A stretch of DNA of 64,000 nucleotides from Planctomycetota bacterium (GTDB lineage: Bacteria; Planctomycetota; Phycisphaerae; Phycisphaerales; Phycisphaeraceae), in NCBI GenBank assembly GCA_016350165.1, contig CP066225.1, positions 744,001 to 808,000 of the forward strand, given 5' to 3'. Below the pieces are notes generated by a model. That model searched no databases and was not told the origin of the DNA. It was given only the letters and a program-made list of their open reading frames with translations. Position numbers and translations under genes: made by a program. Below are positions 8,311 to 16,157 of this stretch, piece by piece. The first letter of the stretch is position 1. Each line of letters begins with the position of its first letter.

Positions 8311-9674
8311 CGAATCCCTGCCCTATTGAATTTGGACAGAAAGCTGCTGCGAAGTTGATTGAGTTGGGGATGGAGCAACATGAAGCTGCAAATAAAGGGT
8401 ATTTATTTAAAGAAGGCTACGAATTACTCGCACGTAAAGGTCATGCTTTAGAGCAGATTATACACAGCTATTTTACGCCTGGACGTGTAGAATTTTTAGG
8501 TAAACATACCGATTATTGTGGCGGACGTAGTTTACTTTGTGCAATCGAACGTGGGTTATGCTTCACTGTCTCGCCTCGACAAGATAGTATGGTCAATCTC
8601 TATCGTGTGGATAGTGGCGAAGTTTGTAGCTTTGACTTATCGGGATCTATCCAACCAATAGAGGGGAACTGGGGAAATTATCCGATGACGGCTGCAAAGC
8701 GGTTGGTGATGAACTTTGATGGGTGTAAATGCGGAGCAGATGTCGCGATTGCGTCGGATCTGCCACAGGCAGCAGGAATGAGTAGCTCAAGTGCAGTGAT
8801 TGTGGGGATGTGGATGATTCTCAATGATATTAATGAGCTTGATGCTAGTAAAGAATATCAGGCTAATATTGAATCAGATGAAGATTTAGCAGGATATATG
8901 GGGTGTATTGAAAATGGACAATCATTTAGAGGGTTAACTGGTGATAAAGGTGTTGGTACGTTTGGAGGATCACAAGATCATACTGCTATTATGTTTTGTG
9001 AATGCAATCGTTTAAAGCAGTTTGGTTTTGGGCCAGTAACGTATGAACAGACTTTGGCGTTTGATGATGAATACGATCTAGTGATTGGTGTTTGCGGTAA
9101 GTCAGCTAATAAAACGGGGAATGCTAAAGAAAAGTATAATCGCGCATCCTTACTTGTCAGTGAACTTGTCAATATTTGGCAAGATGTAAATGGTCATGAA
9201 TATAAAACACTAGCATCTATTGTAAGAAGTGAGAATGGCTTCGAATCTCTATTATGCTTGGTGGATGACTATCAGGGTAAGTATCTTCATGGTGATTTGC
9301 GTTTACGATTGATGCAGTTTGTTGAAGAAAGCGAATCTATTATTCCTGAGGTTAGCCGCTTGTTTACAAACGGTGGAGTGAATGCGATTGGAAAGTTGGT
9401 TGATCGCTCACAATTTCTATCTTCAAACTATTTACGTAATCAAATTGCACATACAGATTTTCTTTCGGATAAAGCGAGGGAATTGGGTGCCATAGCGGCA
9501 TCGGCATTTGGTGCGGGATTCGGAGGAAGCGTATGGGCGATGGTAAGTAAAACGCAAACTGATGTATTTACTCATGCGTGGAAAACTGCGTACAATGAGT
9601 ATGATGGGGAAGCTTCAGGGAGGGCAACTTTCTTTATAACTCGCCCCGGACCATCAGCTAGCAGGCTGTTTTAA
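8307..9674 (+). CDS. GHMP-family sugar kinase (galactokinase-like)
   Basis: The product has 455 residues. The start is a TTG at 8307-8309, chosen because GGAGGT (8295-8300) sits 6 nt before it; its TTGA overlaps the stop of the upstream gene. Motif 1, GRVEFLGKHTDYCGG, is the galactokinase sugar-binding block, with Lys where GalK usually has Glu. Motif 2, LPQAAGMSSSSAV, is the GHMP ATP-binding loop. Motif 3 is seen near the end as ASAFGAGFGGSVWAM. An internal block GTFGGSQDHTAI also fits GalK. The likely reaction is ATP-dependent C1 phosphorylation of a hexose, feeding the nucleotidyltransferase upstream. The true substrate is uncertain. Confidence 0.8.
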   Translation: MTNPCPIEFGQKAAAKLIELGMEQHEAANKGYLFKEGYELLARKGHALEQIIHSYFTPGRVEFLGKHTDYCGGRSLLCAIERGLCFTVSPRQDSMVNLYRVDSGEVCSFDLSGSIQPIEGNWGNYPMTAAKRLVMNFDGCKCGADVAIASDLPQAAGMSSSSAVIVGMWMILNDINELDASKEYQANIESDEDLAGYMGCIENGQSFRGLTGDKGVGTFGGSQDHTAIMFCECNRLKQFGFGPVTYEQTLAFDDEYDLVIGVCGKSANKTGNAKEKYNRASLLVSELVNIWQDVNGHEYKTLASIVRSENGFESLLCLVDDYQGKYLHGDLRLRLMQFVEESESIIPEVSRLFTNGGVNAIGKLVDRSQFLSSNYLRNQIAHTDFLSDKARELGAIAASAFGAGFGGSVWAMVSKTQTDVFTHAWKTAYNEYDGEASGRATFFITRPGPSASRLF

Positions 9675-9783
9675 GCGAAATTCACTAAAAAAACCGACAT
9701 AAATGAATACTTAACTGTGCATGATCAGTAACCGGGTTATTTGATTTGGGCTATAATCCCGTGTTCGATTTTGGAGATTGCAC

Positions 9784-11028
9784 ATGGCTGAACGTATTAC
9801 ATATCAAGATATCTTGGATGCTCGTAAACGTATTGACGGTTCGGTTGTTTATACACCTTGCCAAAAATCTGACCAATTATCTGAACTAACACATTTCGAT
9901 ACTTGGTGTAAGCTAGAGTTCTTGCAGAGAACAGGTAGCTTTAAAGAGCGTGGTGGTTGCAATGCATTAATGCAGATAAGTGATGAGCAAAGGAAGTATG
10001 GTGTTATCGCTGCTTCTGCGGGCAATCATGCATTGGCATTGGCTTATCATGGTCAACGACTCAATATTGATGTTACTGTTGTGATGCCAACGTTTGCTCC
10101 ACTTATTAAAATTACGACATGTCGAAGTTTTGGCGCGAATGTTATTTTACATGGCGATTCATTTGGTGATGCTGTGCATTGTGCGCATGAAATTAGTGAA
10201 AATGAGCATCGGAAGTATATTCATGGTTTTGATGATCCCGCGATTATTGCAGGCCAAGGAACTATGGGATTAGAGATCATCGAACAAGTACCGGATGTTG
10301 ATGCGGTGGTTATTCCGATTGGTGGGGCGGGTTTGATAGCTGGGACAGCACTAGCTATTAAATCACAAAAGCCTGAGGTGAAGATCATTGGTGTGGAGCC
10401 AGTAAATGCGTGTTGCTATATTGACGCATTGAATCTTGGGAAGCCTGTAAACATACAAGCGAAGCCAACATTAGCAGATGGATTGGCAGTTCATACGGTT
10501 GGAGAAAATGCTTTTGCTCTTGCCAAAGAGTTGGTTGATAAAGTTGTGACGGTTACGGAATCTGAAATTGCACTGGCTATCCTACGCTTAGTCGAACGAG
10601 AAAAAAGTGTGGTAGAAGGTTCAGGTGCAGCGTCATTGGCTGCATGTTTAGCAGGTAAATTGCCTGAATTGGAAGGAAAAAAAGTCGTATTGGCATTGTG
10701 TGGTGGGAATATTGATCCGTCTATTTTGAGCCGTGTGATTGAAGTGGGGATGGCTGCGGATGGACGTATTATTCGATTTACCGCAAGAATAAGTGATAGA
10801 CCAGGCGGATTAGCTGAATTTACAAAGATTATCGCGAAAGCTGGTGCGAGTGTTAAAGATATTACACATGATAGAACATTCGCGGGACCTGATGTTTCAG
10901 CAGTGCATGTTCAATGCAAGGTTGAAACGTCTAGCCATGAGCACATTGAAAGATTGTATGCAGCGTTAAAAGAACATGGCATACCATTCAGGCCGATTGA
11001 TTTGCAGGCAGAAACGTTATCTGGATAA
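9784..11028 (+). CDS. Threonine ammonia-lyase (threonine dehydratase) with C-terminal ACT-like domain
   Basis: 414 residues from the ATG at 9784, which has GGAGA a few bases upstream. It is a fold-type II PLP enzyme: GSFKERGG carries the PLP lysine (K54), SAGNHA is the substrate loop and IGGAGLIAG (about 177) binds the cofactor phosphate. A Cys/Gly block LALCGGNID follows. From about residue 325 an ACT-like regulatory domain begins (FTARISDRPGGLAEF). Length and layout match the TdcB/IlvA-short class that turns threonine into 2-oxobutanoate and ammonia, for isoleucine synthesis or catabolism. A TATAAT at 9752-9757 may be its -10 box. Serine or related beta-eliminating activity is the alternative. 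Confidence 0.86.
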   Translation: MAERITYQDILDARKRIDGSVVYTPCQKSDQLSELTHFDTWCKLEFLQRTGSFKERGGCNALMQISDEQRKYGVIAASAGNHALALAYHGQRLNIDVTVVMPTFAPLIKITTCRSFGANVILHGDSFGDAVHCAHEISENEHRKYIHGFDDPAIIAGQGTMGLEIIEQVPDVDAVVIPIGGAGLIAGTALAIKSQKPEVKIIGVEPVNACCYIDALNLGKPVNIQAKPTLADGLAVHTVGENAFALAKELVDKVVTVTESEIALAILRLVEREKSVVEGSGAASLAACLAGKLPELEGKKVVLALCGGNIDPSILSRVIEVGMAADGRIIRFTARISDRPGGLAEFTKIIAKAGASVKDITHDRTFAGPDVSAVHVQCKVETSSHEHIERLYAALKEHGIPFRPIDLQAETLSG

Positions 11029-11031
11029 AAG

Positions 11032-11060
11032 AAAAGGACGCTTTGATAAGCGTCCTTTTT
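11032..11060. terminator. Bidirectional Rho-independent terminator
   Basis: A perfect 12-bp stem AAAAGGACGCTT with loop TGAT lies between convergent genes (threonine ammonia-lyase and the secretin end). It is followed by T runs on both strands. Confidence 0.9.
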
Positions 11061-11081
11061 GAATGCAATTATGGCGATTTA

Positions 11082-14000
11082 TTAATCATCGAAATTTGGC
11101 GAGAGATCAAGAACAGGAAGTGCTTGATTGATTGGGGGCAGAGGCACGTTGATGTAACGTGAGACGTTTGGTACCTGGAGCGCTGCACGAAGTGCACGTA
11201 GATCACGCATGAGTTCTTTTTTGAGTGATGGGTAATATTGTTCAGTAAGGAAGAAGTATTTAGCAGCTTCTTCATCGATGAGATAAACCTTGTCATCTTT
11301 GATGCCTGGCATAAGGAGCTGGCGACCAATGGCAAACTTGGAGAGCGTGAGCATGTCGTGGCCGCCATTGAGGCGTACGACTTGTTTGAGGAGAATCGCC
11401 CGCTTGAGACGAACCAGATCTTTCTTGTTCTGAATTAGAATCGTGTATTGCTGCTTGCCCTCTTCGTTTGGTTGATTCATTTTCCAGAGAAGTTGATCCC
11501 ATGTATGGCGATCTGGACATTCTAGAATTCGTACTTCTGGTACTGGCTGGTTGAGAATATCGTCAACTTCGCCATCAGGTTGAAGTGTGTATGTAATCGC
11601 AATGACTCGACCTTTGAGTGCGTCGAAGACTTTTTCATCCTCTTCCTTTTTGTCATCTTGTGATGTATCGCTATAGACTTCGTTTGCGAAATCTGTTGCG
11701 TAATTCCAAAGGAATGAAACATCAAACTCGGCAATCGCTTCTTCATCGGGCTCAAAGAAGATAATCTTCTTTTCATTGATTCGTTCGTCGAGTCTCAAAC
11801 GTTTAACGACTTCGTACATTTGACGGTAAACAAGAATAGGTTCCCCGGGGAAACGTTCACCTACAAAGCGATCGAATGGGTAGCTTGCAGCCAAGCGGAA
11901 ATCACGGTCGATAGCCATGTTTGCGAGGCGCTTGTATTCCTGCAGTTTTTCGTTCTTTAGCAGGAAGCCAAGGTCAAATACATCTTCTGCACGAATACGA
12001 TAAGCATCACGGAAAAGTTTATGATTAAAGCTATCGAAGTTGTCTTCATCTTTTGGCAAGTTACGGCCAACAACACGGTTGTTGGGTAGTACATAAGGCG
12101 TGATGACAATGATAACTTCACGACGTTTTTTGGATTTATCGGTGCTGCGGAATAAGTTGCCAATTAAAGGGATGTCACCAAGCAGAGGTACTTTGTCGAC
12201 TTGGCTGTTTTCATCACGACTGACAAGACCACCAATGATGAATGGTGTATTGTTTGCGATACGTGTATGAGTTTGCACACGCCGTGTTGCGATACGTGGT
12301 GCACGAGCAAGTTCGTCGCCGTTGCTGGCACGGATGATTAACTCTTCACCTACGACCTCATTTGAAACGATACCATCAATTTGCATGCTGACTTCTTCGT
12401 TGTCGGCTGCGATGCGTGGACGAACATTGAGAAGAATGCCGACAGGGATGTATTGGAAGTCAAGTCGAACGTCAGAGGTGCTGCTTCCTTTGTATGACTT
12501 AGCAACTGGCAGTTCTTCGCCAACTCGGATTGAAGCTTGACGTGAATCGAGTGTGAGTACACTTGGACGTGAGAGGATTTCGGCATTGCCGTCTCTGACG
12601 AGTGCCTTTAATTGAGCTTTCCATTTACCGTTCAAGCTATCGATGGAAATGTCGAGAGATGGTGACTCATCGTTTGAAGGCTGGAAACTCGGTAAACGTC
12701 CAAAGACGACGTCTTGAATTCTTTCAAGTTCGCCGCCGAATGCATTGTTTAGTTCCCACTTGATACCAAGTTTGTTTAGTCCTGTTTCTGAGATTTCGAG
12801 AACCATCGCTTCGATGTAAATCTGTTGAGCGGGCAAATCGATGGTGTTACGGATACGGTCGAGTACGTCTGAGAATTGCTCTGGTTTTGCAGGGTTATAT
12901 AGAACCATGAGGTCCATTGCTCGTGCTGCGTTTGTGAAGTTACCTAGATTGGTGGCAACGCTTGGAGCGAGCGAGAGGCCGAAGGCAGCACCTTTGGTTG
13001 ATGTACCGCCGACAAGGTCAACGAAGTCAGGGGTTGGTGTAAGAATAATTGCAGGTAGATTTTTGGGATCAATACCCGTTGTGGGATTTGGATTGATTTG
13101 GCGATGTTTGGTTTCTTTTGAATTTTTATATGTAAAGTCAATACATTGGAATCCAAAACTTTTTAGTAGTGCAAGAGCACGGTCCGCATCAATGTAACTA
13201 AGGGTGATGAGCTCATTGGCTAGATCGCGTGTCCGAAGTGTTTTTGCTTGTTCATCGAGTTTCTTCTTGGCCTCATTGATTTTGGCTACGAAGAAATCGA
13301 GTTCTGCTTTAGCGGTGTTTGGAATTGAACCCAGTGTTTGAGCGTATACGTAAACGTGAGGTGGTTGTGAGCGGTATGTTTTGTAACCAAGATGCAGAAG
13401 ATGGACGCCGTCTTTTTCCTCACGTGCGAGAACGAGTTCGTCGTTCATGCCTGATGGTGGAGTAGGAAGCGTTTGCGTGAGCCAATCACTTGCTATGACA
13501 TAACCTTTTTCTGATTTTGCGTTGCTGGTTGCAATATCGATCAATTCATCAAGTTCGAGCTGGTTTACACCTGACATTGGAAAGAAGTCGCCAACACCTT
13601 TGTGAATGGTTCTCGATTTGCGTTTGCCTGTAATAGCAGTCTCTGGTTTTCTATCAAGATTACGTGCAAGTGGTATTGAACGTGAAGCAGCATTTTTTTC
13701 GATTACAGGGTTATTGGCCTGTGGTTTAGCTGGAGTTACTGGTTTCTTTTCTGCTAGTTTAGGAGCAGGCTTAGCTGCTGGTTTTGCGACTTCTTTTTTT
13801 TCTGCAGGCTTAACTTTTTCTTTTGCCTCAGGTTTCGCGGCTGCTTTGGCTGCAGGTTTGGCTGACTTTTCTGCTGGTTTTTTATCCTGAGCATAAAGAG
13901 GTGTACTGCTTGCGAATGAGATTGCACCGACAAGTAATGCGGCGGCGCACCAACTCATCATTGTTTTCATACTATCGCCAATACGTCCTGCGACTCCTGT

Positions 14001-15758
14001 ACCAAAACGTTCTGAGAGTTCATCCCTTGAGTAAACGCTCGCGTTCTTTTCGCCGAGTTCAACAACCATATCTGCATAGTTAAGCAAATCTCTATTGGTC
14101 GTAATCATGATGATTGTCCTGCCCTTCATGGCTTGGAGTACAGCTGGGATGATTTTTGCTTCGCTTTCTGGATCGACGGAAGAAGTGGCTTCGTCAAGAA
14201 TCAGAATACGTGGATCTTTCAATATAGCGCGAGCTAGAGCGATACGTTGCATCTCACCACGAGATAGACTGACACCATCGTTGCCACCGAGGTCAGTGCC
14301 GTAGCCGTGAGGTAATGCTGTAATAATTTCGTGAGCACCAGTGCTTTTAGCGATGTCAACAATTGTTTCGATAGTTGCATCTGGATTAGCATATTGCAGA
14401 TTCTCGAGAATAGTACTGTCAAACAACATGCAATCTTGGAAGGCTGTGCCAACGTTTTGGCGAAGGTGCTGAAGGTCGTAATCTTTCACATCGACACCAT
14501 CGACGAGGAGGAGGCCTTCTGAAACATCTATGAAGCGTGGTAACAGGTTCGCAAGCGTACTCTTACCGCATCCTGACGGACCAAGGAACGCGCAGACAGC
14601 ACCGGTTGGGATTTCGATATTGATGTCTTTTAGTAATGGCTCTCGATCATCAAATGCGACAGTGACCTGCCGGAAAGTAATGTCGCCACGAATTGGTTTT
14701 ACGATTGGAGTTGTGGCTTTATGCTCAGATTCATCGCTTTCGAGCAATTCAAATGCACGGTCGATACTTGCTGAAACGCGAGTTAGTTTTGCGAAACCAC
14801 TCATGAGTTCCATAACATTTGGGTAGAGCATATTAACGTAGCCGAAGAAAGCGAGGAATGTACCGATTTCCATCGCACTTTTGCCGCCATAAACCACTTG
14901 ATATGCACCGAAGCCTATAAGTGAAACGGTGCCGAGACCGATGAGAAGGTCACCGACAACTTTTTGCCTCACGTGGAATTTTTTGCTGCGGATTTGGCTT
15001 TGGCGTGAACTGTCGATAGCGCGTGAAAAGGCAGCATGTTCGCGGTTTTCGGCGGTGAAGCCTTTGACAACTTCTTGTGCGAGCAGCTTTTCGATGAGGT
15101 TGCTTTGAGCAATAGCGAGATGTTCTTGAGCTTCACTACTTGCAGCTTTAATGGGGCGTTTAAACCAAGTAGCTGCGAGAACATGAAGTGGAAGAACAGC
15201 AGTTGCGACGATAGCAAGTTGCCAATTCATCGCGTAAATAACGGCAATAAGACCAATGAATAGAAGAAGTGATTGAAGGAGAGTAGGTAAGTCATCCTGA
15301 ATGAAAGATTGGATGACAAAACTATCATTCATCACACGACTAGACATTTTTCCCGGGCTATGCTTGCGATAGAACTGCATGTTCTTTCGTTGCAATTGCT
15401 CGAAGAGTTGCTGACGAAGTTTAAATGAGACCTGCTCGCCAATGTTTACAGCGGTGAACTTGCTGTAGAAATAAAGAAGGTTTCTGGAACTATATACAAA
15501 GAGGTAGCCACCGATGATGATCCAGATGATTGCGAACTTGCGATCTTTAAGAACATCGTCCACGAGCAGCTTCAGCAGAATAGGCTGAAGCATATTGACG
15601 CCTGTGAGAATCATGAGGAGCACAAGCACGAATGAGATCTGCTTGAGGTTAGGTTGAAGGAGTGCTCCTAATCCGCGCAAAGACCCTGTGAGGTCATCCT
15701 TAGTAATGGCCCTTTTAGTCTCACCTCTTGGAATGTTATCATCCGATTCAGACTTCAT
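11082..15758 (-). CDS. ABC exporter half-transporter joined in frame to a secretin (1558 codons)
   Basis: Residues 1-590 are a complete ABC exporter half. There are six membrane segments, Walker A GPSGCGKST (393-401), Q-loop Gln441, signature LSRGE (instead of LSGGQ), and Walker B ILILDE ending at Glu523. The H-loop histidine appears replaced by Asn555 (ITTNRD). With no stop, residues 597-624 form a typical Sec signal peptide (MKTMMSWCAAALLVG, ending LYAQ), then an Ala/Lys/Pro-rich linker to about 690. From about 970 comes a secretin core: YIEAMVLEISETG, the region ending VPLLGDIPLIGNLF near 1190, and VITPYVLP near 1220. A tail of about 335 residues follows. Secretins form outer-membrane gates for type II secretion or type IV pili. 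Either this is a real fusion or two genes are read through; the ATG at 13970 is the likely secretin start. Divergent from the gene at 16158. Confidence 0.85.
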   Translation of the reverse strand: MKSESDDNIPRGETKRAITKDDLTGSLRGLGALLQPNLKQISFVLVLLMILTGVNMLQPILLKLLVDDVLKDRKFAIIWIIIGGYLFVYSSRNLLYFYSKFTAVNIGEQVSFKLRQQLFEQLQRKNMQFYRKHSPGKMSSRVMNDSFVIQSFIQDDLPTLLQSLLLFIGLIAVIYAMNWQLAIVATAVLPLHVLAATWFKRPIKAASSEAQEHLAIAQSNLIEKLLAQEVVKGFTAENREHAAFSRAIDSSRQSQIRSKKFHVRQKVVGDLLIGLGTVSLIGFGAYQVVYGGKSAMEIGTFLAFFGYVNMLYPNVMELMSGFAKLTRVSASIDRAFELLESDESEHKATTPIVKPIRGDITFRQVTVAFDDREPLLKDINIEIPTGAVCAFLGPSGCGKSTLANLLPRFIDVSEGLLLVDGVDVKDYDLQHLRQNVGTAFQDCMLFDSTILENLQYANPDATIETIVDIAKSTGAHEIITALPHGYGTDLGGNDGVSLSRGEMQRIALARAILKDPRILILDEATSSVDPESEAKIIPAVLQAMKGRTIIMITTNRDLLNYADMVVELGEKNASVYSRDELSERFGTGVAGRIGDSMKTMMSWCAAALLVGAISFASSTPLYAQDKKPAEKSAKPAAKAAAKPEAKEKVKPAEKKEVAKPAAKPAPKLAEKKPVTPAKPQANNPVIEKNAASRSIPLARNLDRKPETAITGKRKSRTIHKGVGDFFPMSGVNQLELDELIDIATSNAKSEKGYVIASDWLTQTLPTPPSGMNDELVLAREEKDGVHLLHLGYKTYRSQPPHVYVYAQTLGSIPNTAKAELDFFVAKINEAKKKLDEQAKTLRTRDLANELITLSYIDADRALALLKSFGFQCIDFTYKNSKETKHRQINPNPTTGIDPKNLPAIILTPTPDFVDLVGGTSTKGAAFGLSLAPSVATNLGNFTNAARAMDLMVLYNPAKPEQFSDVLDRIRNTIDLPAQQIYIEAMVLEISETGLNKLGIKWELNNAFGGELERIQDVVFGRLPSFQPSNDESPSLDISIDSLNGKWKAQLKALVRDGNAEILSRPSVLTLDSRQASIRVGEELPVAKSYKGSSTSDVRLDFQYIPVGILLNVRPRIAADNEEVSMQIDGIVSNEVVGEELIIRASNGDELARAPRIATRRVQTHTRIANNTPFIIGGLVSRDENSQVDKVPLLGDIPLIGNLFRSTDKSKKRREVIIVITPYVLPNNRVVGRNLPKDEDNFDSFNHKLFRDAYRIRAEDVFDLGFLLKNEKLQEYKRLANMAIDRDFRLAASYPFDRFVGERFPGEPILVYRQMYEVVKRLRLDERINEKKIIFFEPDEEAIAEFDVSFLWNYATDFANEVYSDTSQDDKKEEDEKVFDALKGRVIAITYTLQPDGEVDDILNQPVPEVRILECPDRHTWDQLLWKMNQPNEEGKQQYTILIQNKKDLVRLKRAILLKQVVRLNGGHDMLTLSKFAIGRQLLMPGIKDDKVYLIDEEAAKYFFLTEQYYPSLKKELMRDLRALRAALQVPNVSRYINVPLPPINQALPVLDLSPNFDD
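13690..13970 (-). other. Internal signal peptide and Ala/Lys/Pro-rich linker inside the ABC-secretin frame
   Basis: The segment starts at the in-frame ATG at 13970. The sequence across that ATG also contains ATGA, so a transporter frame shifted by one base would stop exactly in an ATGA overlap. It encodes a signal-peptide-like segment and then a low-complexity stretch of AKPAAK- and EKK-like units. It marks the ancestral boundary between transporter and secretin. Confidence 0.6.
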
Positions 15759-16157
15759 GCTCTGCCCAATCGAGCTTCCTGCTCACGATTAATGACATCC
15801 TGTCCGGTCAGAAGCGAATAATCACTTCATGCTCAGCATCCGTAACACATATATAGATATGCAAGGAGCATGCGCCACACGTCATGAGCTGAACTCACCC
15901 AATCATCCCAATCTCTGCCGACCGTTGCATATGTTGGAGACATTTTCCTCGAATCCCAGCAAATCAGCAAGCTTCTTCTTATCTGTCCATACTGAATCCC
16001 CTTATTTAACTCAAAATGGCCACGTACCCTAAGAATTATCGGCCAAACCCCTCTCGCCCTCACGCATTTTGGCATATAAACTAAACCCATTGATGGGAAA
16101 ATGCAGCACAATGCCTTTTCAAGTCGATTCAAGAGTAGCAAGGTTACGGAGACTCAT
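15759..16157. other. Divergent intergenic region (about 400 bases)
   Basis: Lies between the start of the ABC-secretin gene (minus) and the fusion gene at 16158 (plus). It must hold both promoters, but no convincing -35/-10 pair or palindrome was recognised. The top strand changes from G-rich to C-rich here. No gene is supported. Confidence 0.4.

Noticed and set aside
13606-13890. Plus-strand frame rich in Ala/Gly/Phe opposite the Ala/Lys/Pro-rich linker
   Set aside because: It is the antisense of a low-complexity stretch and has no ribosome site or homology.
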